From: MFD01213-c1 sp963704405
GTDB taxonomy: Bacteria; Planctomycetota; Phycisphaerae; Tepidisphaerales; Tepidisphaeraceae
Length of the DNA: 64,000 nt
Assembly (NCBI GenBank): GCA_963704405.1
Contig: OY969903.1
Span: forward strand, 496,001 to 560,000
Reading direction: 5' to 3'
This document shows, one piece after another, positions 48,295-57,276 of this stretch. The translations under genes were made by a program, and so were the position numbers. Position 1 is the first letter of the stretch, and each line of letters opens with the position of its first letter. A model generated the notes under the pieces. That model saw only the letters and a list, made by a program, of their open reading frames with translations, was not told the origin of the DNA and made no database searches.

Positions 48295-49234
48295 ACACAT
48301 GAACCAGCAGATTCTCGTCATTGATGATTCGGAAATCATTCACCCCCTGGTCAAGACCATCCTGGCCGAGGAAGCCGCCGACGTCCATTCCGCGACCGAT
48401 CCCGGGGTGGGCCTTACGCTCGCCGCCACAATCTGCCCCGACCTGATCCTGCTGGATATCGATATGCCAGGAATGGACGGATTCGAAGTCTGCAAACGGC
48501 TGAAAGCCAATCCCGCTACCACCAAATGCGCGGTCATTTTCCTGACCTCTCATTCAGCGGCGAATGAAAAGGTACGAGGCTTCGGACTCGGGGCGGCAGA
48601 TTACGTCACGAAGCCCTTCAATCGATCCGAACTCCTGGCCCGCGTGCGCGCGTCATTGCGCACCACTCAGGTTCTCCGCTCGCTCGAATCGACATCACTG
48701 CTCGACCCACTCACCGGCCTGGGAAACCGCGCGATGTTCGTCCAGCGCATCTCGGCGGAAATCTGCCTGCGCGTCCGCGTGGCCAATCCGCTGTCGATCA
48801 TTGTGATGAATATCGATCACTTCAAAACAATCAACGACACCTACGGCCGCCCCATCGGCGACGAGGTGCTGAAACTCGTCGGCAAAACCCTCCTCAGCCT
48901 CTGCCGAATGGAAGACGTCGCGTGCCACGTCGGCGGCGACGAATTTGCCATCATCAAACCATTCACCACCGGCGCCGACGCGATCATCTTCGCCGAGCGG
49001 ATTCGGGAAACGCTCGCGGCCATGCCCATCAAGCCCGAAGGACTTTCATTCCCGCACCTCGCCCGGGAACCCTTCAGCGTGACCGCGAGTTTCGGCGTCG
49101 CCGACGCCCTGAATCCGTACGACCCCTCAATGATCCAGCGCGCCGGCGACGCCCTTTATCAAGCCAAAGAAGAAGGCCGCAACCGCCTATCGATGGCCTC
49201 ACAAATGATTGAACCCAAATCAGCCGCGGCATAG
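48278..49234 (+). CDS. Response regulator with diguanylate cyclase output
   Basis: 318 residues. REC (VIDDSEIIHPLVKTIL, Asp in LILLDIDMPGMDGF, TKPF) followed by GGDEF from DPLTGLGNRAMF. The active site is VGGDEFAII, intact, and an RxxD inhibitory site (RMED) lies five residues before it, so product feedback is expected, unlike the other cyclase in this window. An AGGAG lies seven bases before the ATG. Output is probably c-di-GMP made in response to the neighbouring kinase. Confidence 0.92.
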   Translation: MNQPIKHMNQQILVIDDSEIIHPLVKTILAEEAADVHSATDPGVGLTLAATICPDLILLDIDMPGMDGFEVCKRLKANPATTKCAVIFLTSHSAANEKVRGFGLGAADYVTKPFNRSELLARVRASLRTTQVLRSLESTSLLDPLTGLGNRAMFVQRISAEICLRVRVANPLSIIVMNIDHFKTINDTYGRPIGDEVLKLVGKTLLSLCRMEDVACHVGGDEFAIIKPFTTGADAIIFAERIRETLAAMPIKPEGLSFPHLAREPFSVTASFGVADALNPYDPSMIQRAGDALYQAKEEGRNRLSMASQMIEPKSAAA

Positions 49235-49479
49235 CCGCGCTCTGTCTGAAAACTCCGCGCGGGCCGGGCTTTAGCCAGGGCGCCTGACTGCGCGGGCGTT
49301 TCCAGGCAGAGCCTGATATTGCGCAGGACTTCTACCGCGGCTGCTACAGGTGGTTCCGCGTGCGGGGCCGCGTATGATCGGCAGGTCTTTTGGTGGAAGT
49401 GGCAATCCACTTGCCCCGTGGGGCGGCGGCTCTATAATCCCGCAGGCGTTTTTGAGCAGTTTTAGGAGTGAGATCTGTC

Positions 49480-49740
49480 ATGGCCCATATCATTGCCCAG
49501 CCGTGCATCGGCACCAAGGACACCGCGTGCGTCGCCGTGTGCCCTGTGGATTGCATCCATCCGACCAAGGATTCACCGAATTTCGCGGCGGCGGAAATGC
49601 TCTATATCGACCCGGATACCTGCATCGATTGCGGCCTGTGCGTTGACGAATGCCCGGTCAAAGCCATTTTCCCACAGGAAGACCTGCCGGCGGAATGGGC
49701 GGAATACATCGAGAAAAATGCCGCTTATTTTAAGAAGTAG
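49480..49740 (+). CDS. 7Fe/8Fe-type ferredoxin
   Basis: 86 residues from the ATG at 49480. Two cluster motifs: CIGTKDTACVAVCPVDCIH (3Fe/4Fe-type with the extended spacing of FdxA) and CIDCGLCVDECPV (4Fe-4S). The C-terminal EYIEKNAAYFK helix is as in FdxA ferredoxins. AGGAG lies upstream. A general low-potential electron carrier; possibly a partner of the 2-oxoacid oxidoreductase, though not linked. Confidence 0.93.
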   Translation: MAHIIAQPCIGTKDTACVAVCPVDCIHPTKDSPNFAAAEMLYIDPDTCIDCGLCVDECPVKAIFPQEDLPAEWAEYIEKNAAYFKK

Positions 49741-49746
49741 GCCTTT

Positions 49747-50019
49747 ATGCTGAAACAAATTGTGATTGCCGGATGTCTTGCAATCGGAGCGATGTCCGGC
49801 GCGGCTATTGCGCTGGCCGAGGATGCGCCGGCAACGCAACCGACCACTGAACCGACAGCCGGCACTCCGGTGAATAAGTATTGCATGGTGTCAAAGAAAG
49901 ACGCGATCGACCCGAAGGTGACCTATCTGTACAACGGAAAGACCTACGGGTTTTGCTGCGAGGACTGCGCGAAGGATTTTAAGAAGGACCCGGAGAAATA
50001 TCTCAAGGACGCGAAGTAA
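49747..50019 (+). CDS. Exported YHS-domain protein
   Basis: 90 residues. Signal peptide (residues 1 to about 24), a T-Q-P-T-T-E-P linker, then a YHS/TRASH-type metal unit (NKYCMVSKKDAI, TYLYNGKTYGFCCEDCAKDF, PEKYL). The cysteines suggest copper or heavy metal binding. It lies six bases after the ferredoxin and just upstream of csoR and copA, so a periplasmic copper role is a reasonable inference. Confidence 0.85.
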   Translation: MLKQIVIAGCLAIGAMSGAAIALAEDAPATQPTTEPTAGTPVNKYCMVSKKDAIDPKVTYLYNGKTYGFCCEDCAKDFKKDPEKYLKDAK

Positions 50020-50049
50020 ACACCGCTATTTGCATGAGTTATAGAAATG

Positions 50050-50080
50050 AAGCCCTGAACGGAAGTTTGGGGCTTTTTTA
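50050..50080 (+). terminator. Intrinsic terminator after the YHS gene
   Basis: AAGCCCTGAAC, GGAA tetraloop, GTTTGGGGCTT, then TTTTA. An 11-bp stem with two G-U pairs. It separates the ferredoxin/YHS unit from the csoR promoter. Confidence 0.9.
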
Positions 50081-50085
50081 GTAAC

Positions 50086-50114
50086 TTGGCTTATACCCCT
50101 GGGGGGTATATGAT
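50086..50114 (+). promoter_or_regulatory. csoR-copA promoter with CsoR operator
   Basis: -35 TTGGCT (50086-50091), 17-base spacer, -10 TATGAT (50109-50114). The G-rich inverted repeat TATACCCC-TGG-GGGGTATA-like (50092-50110) fills the spacer and has the pattern of CsoR/RcnR-family sites. The ATG is six bases past the -10, so the mRNA should be leaderless. Confidence 0.8.
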
Positions 50115-50120
50115 TCGGGC

Positions 50121-50405
50121 ATGGTTGCTTCCACTCGTCCAGAGGTTGAAACCCGATTGAAACGCGTTGCCGGGCAGGTTGCCGGGCTGCAGAAGATGGT
50201 TGCGGAGGATCGGTATTGCGTGGATATCCTTACACAGTTGGCCGCCGTGCGGTCGGCGTTGGATGCGATTGGGGTCGAGCTGCTGACGCACCACATGGAG
50301 CACTGCGTCACCGGGTGTGCATCGGCTCATCCGGAAGCAAAGGAACGCTCTCACGAAGAGCTGGTGAAGGAAATGCGGCTGACGCTTTCGCGGTTTCTTC
50401 GCTGA
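50121..50405 (+). CDS. csoR: CsoR-family copper-sensing repressor
   Basis: 94 residues. DUF156 all-helical repressor (RLKRVAGQVAGLQKMV). The Cu(I) triad is present as Cys33, His58 and Cys62 with the family's spacing. It binds the G-rich operator upstream and should release it on Cu(I) binding, inducing itself and copA, 18 bases downstream. Confidence 0.93.
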   Translation: MVASTRPEVETRLKRVAGQVAGLQKMVAEDRYCVDILTQLAAVRSALDAIGVELLTHHMEHCVTGCASAHPEAKERSHEELVKEMRLTLSRFLR

Positions 50406-50423
50406 TCCAAAGGATATGCACCG

Positions 50424-52914
50424 ATGACCCCCACCGATGACATTGCGACATTGCCCGATGCCGCCGCCACCAGCGCGGCGTTTTCGGTGAATGGGATGGA
50501 TTGCGCTTCCTGCGTCGCACATGTGTCCAGGGCCGCCCGGTCTTTGCCGGGCGTGGCTGAAGTAAACGTGAACCTGCGCGCGGGCGGGCGACGGTGGTGT
50601 ATGACACGGGGAAAACGGATGCCGGCAAGATCGCGGCTGTGATTACAGAAGCGGGCTATCCCACTGAGCCGGAAGCATCGGGCATCGCCGCGGCGACGGC
50701 GGAAGATCAGCGTCACGAAAAGCAGATGGAGCACGCAAATCGGTGGCTCCGCCGGGCGATTGCCGGGGGAATCCTTTGGGCGCCGGTTGAGATAGCGCAT
50801 TGGGCGCTGCATTTTATTTTTCCGCAGGCGCACGCGGCCCATCAGGTCATGGTGTGGGTGTCGCTGGTGACCAGCACGATTGCGATCGTGTATGTCGGCA
50901 GCAGCTTCTATAAAAGTGCCTGGGCCGCGCTTCGCCAGGGCACGACGAACATGGACACGCTGATCGCGCTGGGCGCGAGTGTGGCGTATGTGTATAGCCT
51001 GGTGTTTTTCCTTGGGGGGCTGGCGCATCTGTGGCCGGTGTCGCACGGCGACCCGCTTTATTTCATGGAGTCGACGGCGCTGCTGGCGCTGATCAGCCTG
51101 GGACATTACCTGGAGGCGCGTGCCCGGCAATCGGCGGGCAATGCGATTCGGCAGTTATTGAACCTGACCCCCCCTGCCGCTTTGCGCATGCGTGAGATAC
51201 CGGCGACTGCCGAGGCGCCGCCGGGTGGCGCAGGTCGATCAGCCTGATGCAGTCCGGCAATGAGCCGACGTTTGATGAAGTGCCGCTGCCCGAGATCCGC
51301 GTCAATGATCAGCTTCTGGTTCGGCCGGGGGATCGGGTTCCGGTGGATGGAATTGTACTTTCGGGCGCGAGCTCCGTGGATGAATCGATGGTGACCGGTG
51401 AGCCGCTGCCCGTGACCCGATCGGCGGGTGATACGGTGATCGCCGGCACGGTGAATCAGGACGGCCGGCTCATCATCCGCGCGGCCAAGGTGGGAGCGGA
51501 GACGGCGCTGTCGCAGATTGTTCAGCTTGTCGAGAAAGCGCAGGGCAGCAAACCACCGGTGCAGAAACTGGCGGACCAGATCGCGGCTGTCTTTGTGCCG
51601 GTGGTCCTGATGATCGCAATCATCACCGGCCTTGGATGGTTTTCGTGGGGCGCCTTTCATCATTGGCCGGCGGCGACCACCTGGGGGCGCCTGGCGAACG
51701 CCGTGTGCAGCGTGCTCGTTATCGCCTGCCCGTGTGCGCTGGGGCTGGCGGTGCCGGCGGCGCTGATGGTTGGCGTTGGCCGCGGCGCGAAGCGCGGCAT
51801 CCTGATTCGTGATATCGACGCGCTTCAGAAGGCGGAACAGATCGATACGGTTGTCCTGGACAAAACCGGGACGATCACGCGCGGCAAGCCGGTGATTTCG
51901 GAAGTGATTGCATTTAATGGAATTGATCCAAATGAGGTGCTCAGGCTGGCGGCCGCCGCGGAGCAGTTCAGCGGGCACCCGCTGGCGAAGGCGATTGTGG
52001 AGCACGTGCGGGGGAAGAACATCGCGTTTCCCGAACCGCAGGCGTTCAACAATGAACCGGGCTATGGAGTTACAGCGACGATTGAAGGCCGGCAATTTCT
52101 TGTCGGCAACCAAGCGCTTCTCGACCGTGATATCGACAATGGCAAAGCCGCCGACCGCGGCGCAGGGCTCCGGCCAGCCGCTGCCCCGGCCGCGCCTTTA
52201 AAGCCTTCGGATTCCCCAGGCGGCCAGACACAAATTCACATCGCCGAAAAATCCGGCGGGAAAATACATCCTCTTGGCCTGATTGCCATTTCCGATGAAA
52301 TCAAGCCTGACTCCCGCGCTTCCATCGCGGCTTTGCATTTGATGGGATTGCGGACCATTCTGCTCACCGGCGACAACGCCCATGCTGCCGCGTCGATTGC
52401 GGCCCTGGCCGGGATCACCGACATCCACGCTGATGTGAAGCCGGCAGAGAAAGCGCAGATCGTCCGCGCGCTTCAGCAACAGGACTCTGCCAATCCAAAA
52501 ACCACAATCCAAAAACCAAAGCCCGCCCGCGTTGCCATGGTTGGCGACGGCATCAACGACGCCCCCGCGCTTGCGCAGGCGGACCTCGGCATCGCGCTGG
52601 GCAGCGGCTCCGACATCGCCAAAGAAACCGGCGACATTGTCCTGGTCGGCGGGAGCCTTCTGGGCGTCGCGACGGCAATTCGGTTGTCGCGCGCGACGAT
52701 GCGCACCATCCGCCAGAACTTATTTTTTGCATTCTTTTACAACGTGCTGGCGATTCCGCTGGCCGCGTTTGGCCTGCTCAATCCAATGATCGCGGCGGCG
52801 GCGATGGCGTTGTCGGATGTGACCGTCATCGGCAACGCGCTGCTGCTTCGGCGGGCGAATATTGATCGAGATGCCGCATCAAATCCGCGAGCCGCGGCAA
52901 ACGGCAAAGGGTAA
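50424..52914 (+). CDS. copA: Copper-transporting P1B-type ATPase CopA (two frame breaks)
   Basis: About 830 residues after correction. N-terminal heavy-metal domain with GMDCASC; membrane helices; CPC metal motif (IACPCALGLA); DKTGTIT phosphorylation site; HP motif (SGHPLAKAI); GDGINDAPALA. Break 1 near 50575-50600 splits the HMA domain from its end. Break 2 near 51215-51250 lies in the actuator linker. Both are -1 changes. Two spacers look inserted: an Ala/Pro-rich one near 52150-52210 and a Lys/Thr/Pro one near 52490-52520, where AATCCAAAAACC words occur. Exports Cu(I) from the cytoplasm. Confidence 0.92.
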
Positions 52915-53173
52915 ACCCCGATCCTGATCGGGCCGGGGACGGGCAGGGACCGGAAGGCACATTTTTCAATTTCGATTTTCCGTTTGGAATCACCTTGACT
53001 CGCTCACCTTGCCTCGCTTCAATACCGCCACTTTCGGCTCGATTGAACCGAAGGGTTCGGCGGGCTGTCGGCACTTTGTGCCTTGACAGGTCCGAGTTCC
53101 TTCGGTTTTCATTGCCGCGCGAAAGAATCTGGCGGCGAGCGCAAACATCAGTCGCTCGCGTCGGGAGGATCTC

Positions 53174-53617
53174 ATGTTTCGGACCTTTTGGGATGAACCT
53201 ATGACCAAGCTACCCGCGGCTACCGCTTCTTCTTCCGGCCCCGCTTCCACGTTGCATGCCGTCGCGCCTGATGCGCTGGCCGGCGTGCTGAGTGAGGCTG
53301 ACCTGGATGTGCTGATCGATCGCCTGCTCGGCAGCGACGACCTTCTCCCCCAAGCCGCCAAGCGCAAGGCCAAGGATGAGGATGAAGAAGACGAGGAAGA
53401 AGAAGAGGATGAGGCCGGCGATGATCCTGTCGTCGAGGAAGATGAGGACGAAGAAGAGGAAGAAGATGAGCTCGACGATGAGGTCGATGACGACGAAGAT
53501 GAAGAGGACGATGAGGATGAAGACGAGGACGAAGAAGACGAATTCGATGATCCTGATGATGACGACGACGATTTTGACGACGACGATGATGACGATGATT
53601 TTGATGACGATGAATGA
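53174..53617 (+). CDS. Acidic protein with Asp/Glu-rich tail
   Basis: 147 residues. GGAGGATCTC directly before the ATG. The first about 65 residues are ordinary (EADLDVLIDRLLGSDDLLPQ); from about 66 onward nearly every residue is Asp or Glu. Such tails occur in nucleic-acid mimics and in subunits like RpoE/delta, but the head does not match RpoE. The opposite strand shows a long Ser-rich shadow frame, which is an artefact. Ends at a perfect terminator. Confidence 0.6.
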   Translation: MFRTFWDEPMTKLPAATASSSGPASTLHAVAPDALAGVLSEADLDVLIDRLLGSDDLLPQAAKRKAKDEDEEDEEEEEDEAGDDPVVEEDEDEEEEEDELDDEVDDDEDEEDDEDEDEDEEDEFDDPDDDDDDFDDDDDDDDFDDDE

Positions 53618-53646
53618 TTAGGCCGTCGTCGATCTTGTGAAATTGG

Positions 53647-53681
53647 AACGGGCGCTCTTTTCAGGAGCGCCCGTTTTTTTA
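53647..53681 (+). terminator. Intrinsic terminator of the acidic protein gene
   Basis: Perfect 11-bp stem AACGGGCGCTC / GAGCGCCCGTT with a 7-base loop and a run of seven T, about 30 bases past the stop. Confidence 0.92.
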
Positions 53682-53863
53682 TTGACGGGAATAAAGCTGT
53701 TTCGCCGCAGATACATACGGATGGGCACAGATAAAAAAGATGTTTTGGGTTGTGGGAAAGGACCGTTAATCGAAGTTTTGGGATACCCCGCACGGGCCAC
53801 AGGCCGCGTGTCGCATTGGTGGTTTTTTAGAAATGCGTGCTGCACGCGCTACAATGACCCGTC

Positions 53864-54289
53864 ATGCCCACTGGCCGACCTTACAAACCGCTGCGATTTC
53901 TGATCACGGTTCTCATCGCGCTTTTAATCATTTCCGCCATCGCGCGATGGAATGCCCCGCATGAATTGATTCCGTGGCGGACAGACTTTGCCGCGGCCCG
54001 CGCGGAGGCGGCTCAGACGCATAAACGCGTGCTGGCGTATTTCACGGCCGAGTGGTGCGTCGGGTGCGAGCAGCTGAAGCGCACCACCTGGACTGACCCG
54101 GCGGTGGAGAAGGCGCTGAGGGAATTTGTGCCGGTGAAGATCGACATTGACCAGCACCGCGACCTGGCGCTGCGCTATCTGGCGGACCCGATTCCAAAGT
54201 TTGTTGTGTTGGATGATGAGGGAAATGCGGTGAAGGAAGCTGACGGGTCGCTTCCGCCGGAGGATTTTCTGGCGTGGTTGAAGCGATGA
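53864..54289 (+). CDS. Membrane-anchored thioredoxin-like protein
   Basis: 141 residues. One N-terminal membrane segment (residues about 10-27), then a thioredoxin fold with the active-site WCVGC (about residue 62) and a cis-Pro region (IPKFVVLDDEGN). The redox site faces the periplasm. Similar to the DsbD C-terminal or thiol-disulfide exchange proteins. It is next to, but convergent with, the nuo cluster. Confidence 0.85.
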   Translation: MPTGRPYKPLRFLITVLIALLIISAIARWNAPHELIPWRTDFAAARAEAAQTHKRVLAYFTAEWCVGCEQLKRTTWTDPAVEKALREFVPVKIDIDQHRDLALRYLADPIPKFVVLDDEGNAVKEADGSLPPEDFLAWLKR

Positions 54290-54323
54290 GGAATTATATG
54301 GGTTTCAAGTGCAGGTGCCGCCA

Positions 54324-55676
54324 TTACCTGGTGTTGCTGCCCATCGGCGTCAGCACGTTTAAGCTGCCGCGCCGCACCGCTGCCGGCGCGACATCCACCC
54401 GTTCGGGGCATCTGGCGGCGAATTCGTCGTAATACTTGTTGATGAACGTGCGCGTCGCCCAGGCTGTGCCGTCGGCTAAGCCGCAGATGGTGGTGCCGGG
54501 CATGATGCCCATGGTTTTTTCCAGTTCCATGAGCATATCCAGGTCTTTTGCCCGGCCGTCGCCCGACACGATGCGGTCGAGGATCTTCTTCATCCATGCG
54601 CTGCCTTCGCGGCAGGGGGTGCATTGGCCGCAGCTTTCGTGGCTGTAGAAGCGGACGCAATTGCGAAGGGCCTGCACCATATCGGTGTGTTCGTTCATGA
54701 CGATCATGCCGGCGGTGCCGAGGCCGAGGCAACCGCCGCGGAAGCGGACATCGTCGAAGTCGAGCTTGATATCGAGCTGATTGGCGCCCAGGACGCCCAT
54801 GGAGATGCCGCCGCAGATGGCGCCTTTGTACGCGCCGCCTTTCATGCCGCCCGACAGCTTGTTGATGGCGTAGTCGAGCGTGATGCCCAGTTCGTCTTCA
54901 TAGACGCCCGGCTTATTCACGTGGCCGGACATGCCGTAGAGCTTTGGCCCGGGAGACGACTTGGTCCCCATCGATTTGAACCAGTCCGCGCCTTTTTCCA
55001 GGATCGGCGGGACGCAGCAGAGCGTTTCCACATTATTGATGACAGTGGGCCGGGCAAACGCGCCGGCGATGGCGGGGAATGGCGGCTTGTTCCGAGGCCA
55101 GCCCCGCTTGCCTTCCAGCGCTTCCAGCAGGCCGGTTTCTTCGCCGCAGATATAAGCGCCGGCCCCGCGGTGGACAAAGCATTCGAGTTTTTTGCCCGAG
55201 CCGAAAATTCCCTGCGGTCCAAACACCTGCTTTTCATACGCTTCTTTGAGCGCCCGCTCGAGCACCTTTGCCTGGCGATGATATTCGCCGCGGATGAAGA
55301 TGTAAGCGACGTCGACCTGGGTCGCCAGGGCGGCGATTGCAATGCCTTCCAGCATGGAATGCGGGTCGTAGTCGATGAGATAGCGGTCTTTGAACGTACC
55401 CGGCTCGGATTCGTCGGCGTTGACCGCCAGGTAATGCGGGCCTTTTTTTTCTTTGGGAATGAATGACCACTTCTGCCCGGCGGAGAATCCCGCCCCGCCG
55501 CGGCCGCGCAGGCCGGAGTCGATCATGATCTTGATGATCTGGTCGGACGTCATGTCCAGCGCATTGCGAAGCTGCACGTAGCCGCCGGTTGCGACATAGT
55601 CGTCATACCAGTGCGTCTTGCGCTTGGCGGGGTCGGCGTCGATTCGCTTCAACAGAACGGGTTCAGTGTAAGCCAT
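54324..55676 (-). CDS. nuoF: NADH-quinone oxidoreductase subunit F
   Basis: 450 residues from the ATG at 55676. NADH- and FMN-binding subunit of complex I. GRGGAGF is the FMN-binding motif, GAGAYICGEETGL the NADH region, SCGQCTPCREG the 4Fe-4S motif and CGLADGTAWA the end. The frame is open upstream to 55796, but that part is simple-sequence noise. Last gene of the minus-strand nuo cluster; nuoE is not next to it. Confidence 0.94.
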   Translation of the reverse strand: MAYTEPVLLKRIDADPAKRKTHWYDDYVATGGYVQLRNALDMTSDQIIKIMIDSGLRGRGGAGFSAGQKWSFIPKEKKGPHYLAVNADESEPGTFKDRYLIDYDPHSMLEGIAIAALATQVDVAYIFIRGEYHRQAKVLERALKEAYEKQVFGPQGIFGSGKKLECFVHRGAGAYICGEETGLLEALEGKRGWPRNKPPFPAIAGAFARPTVINNVETLCCVPPILEKGADWFKSMGTKSSPGPKLYGMSGHVNKPGVYEDELGITLDYAINKLSGGMKGGAYKGAICGGISMGVLGANQLDIKLDFDDVRFRGGCLGLGTAGMIVMNEHTDMVQALRNCVRFYSHESCGQCTPCREGSAWMKKILDRIVSGDGRAKDLDMLMELEKTMGIMPGTTICGLADGTAWATRTFINKYYDEFAARCPERVDVAPAAVRRGSLNVLTPMGSNTR

Positions 55677-55749
55677 AGGTTTAATCCGTGCAGAGCGATG
55701 AATGCATATCGAAGATCGAAGATGGAGGCTTTCAAATGCTTTCAGCCTT

Positions 55750-56025
55750 TTATTCGTTCTGCGTTTTGCGTTCTGAGTTCTGCGCTCCTTTAACAATCAC
55801 TTCGTCAATCACGGTCCGCCGCAGCTTCATATTAGGATCGTGCGGCGATTCTTTTTCTTCAACGCGGGCATCCCGGTAAATGGTCGTCGCCGCCGGCTGC
55901 TGCGGACCAGCGATGGCCGGTGGCGCGGTCACGTCTGTATCGACCGCCTTCTTCACATATCCGAACTGCCTGCCAAGCCATCCCAGCAGTCCGTCACCGG
56001 GAAGTTTATTGGGTGCGTTCTGCAT
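55750..56025 (-). CDS. Small protein between the phosphatase and nuoF
   Basis: 91 residues. Reads PNKLPGDGLLGWLGRQFGYVKKAV, then IYRDARVEEKESPHDPNMKLRRTVIDEVIV. The latter half resembles a short conserved planctomycete protein found in nuo operons. The last about 12 residues (AQNSERKTQNE) are encoded by AGAACGCAAAACGCAGAAC words and are probably a repeat insertion. ATG overlaps the phosphatase stop (TAATG). Function unknown. Confidence 0.6.
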   Translation of the reverse strand: MQNAPNKLPGDGLLGWLGRQFGYVKKAVDTDVTAPPAIAGPQQPAATTIYRDARVEEKESPHDPNMKLRRTVIDEVIVKGAQNSERKTQNE

Positions 56026-56657
56026 TACTCTTCGCCGCCGGTCGGTAATGTCGTCGCCATGATGCCCAGCGACGGATCATAGGTATCGATAAACTTCTTG
56101 ACGTCTTCAACCGTGCGGCTGCCATGGCCGAAGGCCTGGATCGCATCTTTGGCCTTCTCGCGGCTGTATCCGAGGCCGGCTTCCTGATAGGCGGCGACAA
56201 ACATGCCTGTTCGCCGCACACCCTGGGCACAGTGCACCAGCACGGGCCGGTTCCCTGCATCTGCGACGATTGCAAGAAATCGCTTCACATCATCGGTCGT
56301 CGGCCAGCCGCCCAGCTTCACCGGGATCCGCTCCTGGCGGATTCCATTTTTCTGGAGGTACGCCTGTTCCTCAAGAAACTGCGGTTTGCCCGGATCGGCC
56401 AGTTCCTGATCGTCAATCAGGCTGACGACGGTCTTTATATGTTCCATCCGCACGGCGTTCGCAAGCTCCGGCACACTGCGGTTGCCGCTGCGATACAGGA
56501 CGCCCTTTTCAACCACTGCCAGATGATAGGTGCGGCCCTGCGACCAGACGATCGCGGCCGCGACCAGCGCCAGCACCGCAATGGCCGCCATCGCCCTGCC
56601 GCGGCGTTTGCGCTGCGAAGCGGCGGCAGTTGATGCGAAATCATCCATGGCGCTCAT
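56025..56657 (-). CDS. Membrane-anchored dual-specificity/tyrosine phosphatase-like protein
   Basis: 210 residues. One N-terminal membrane segment (about 23-39), then a cysteine-phosphatase fold with the signature VHCAQGVRRTG (HCx5R), preceded by the AELAN...TVVSL strand and a general-acid loop region. The active site would be on the periplasmic side if the basic N-terminus stays inside. It lies inside the nuo cluster between nuoI and nuoF, with 17 bases to nuoI. Confidence 0.85.
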   Translation of the reverse strand: MSAMDDFASTAAASQRKRRGRAMAAIAVLALVAAAIVWSQGRTYHLAVVEKGVLYRSGNRSVPELANAVRMEHIKTVVSLIDDQELADPGKPQFLEEQAYLQKNGIRQERIPVKLGGWPTTDDVKRFLAIVADAGNRPVLVHCAQGVRRTGMFVAAYQEAGLGYSREKAKDAIQAFGHGSRTVEDVKKFIDTYDPSLGIMATTLPTGGEE

Positions 56658-56674
56658 ACCGTTCCACGACCGGC

Positions 56675-57208
56675 CTACATTGGTTCATCTTTCACCGTCT
56701 CATCATATATCCGCAGCAGCTTGCTCTTATCGAAGATCATTTCCTGCCGGGTGAGGCCGACGATGTCGTACATGTGCGTCAGCTCGATGGCATCAACCGG
56801 GCAGGCTTCTTCGCACATGCCGCAATAGATGCAGCGGAGCTCGTCGATGTCGAACTTGCGGGGATATTTTTCGCGGTCTTCCCATGGCGATTCTTCGGCT
56901 TCGATGTGGATGCAGCGCGCGGGGCAGGCGGTGCTGCACATGAAGCAGGCGACGCATTTCACGCGCCCTTCCTCGTCCTTATTGAGCCGATGCACACCGC
57001 GATAAGTGCGGAGAAGCATGCCGCCTTCTTCGACGGGCATGTCTTCGCGGCGTTCTTCGGGATATTGGATGACGCGGTCCTTTCCGCCGAGCACCATGAG
57101 CATGTGCTTCATGGTGGTGCCGAGGCCAATCAAAACCTGCGGCAGATAGAACTGGTCGCCGAGGGAAATCTTAGGCTCTTGAAGGACGATGACGTCGGAG
57201 TCTTTCAT
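56675..57208 (-). CDS. nuoI: NADH-quinone oxidoreductase subunit I
   Basis: 177 residues. Two 4Fe-4S motifs, CVACFMCSTACP and CIYCGMCEEACPVDAIEL, carry electrons in the peripheral arm of complex I. The helix LPQVLIGLGTTMKHML is the usual membrane-docking segment. Spacing to the phosphatase gene is 17 bases. Confidence 0.95.
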   Translation of the reverse strand: MKDSDVIVLQEPKISLGDQFYLPQVLIGLGTTMKHMLMVLGGKDRVIQYPEERREDMPVEEGGMLLRTYRGVHRLNKDEEGRVKCVACFMCSTACPARCIHIEAEESPWEDREKYPRKFDIDELRCIYCGMCEEACPVDAIELTHMYDIVGLTRQEMIFDKSKLLRIYDETVKDEPM

Positions 57209-57276
57209 AAATCACTTAGCACGGGCGTCTCGCCCGTGTCCAGACATTTCAACGCGAGCCAGGCGCCGCGCGATGC

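Noticed and set aside
53376..53621. Met/Lys/Thr-rich frame over the acidic gene, and the Ser-rich one on the other strand.
   Set aside because: These are other readings of the GAT/GAA/GAC codons; only the acidic frame has an SD and a normal head.
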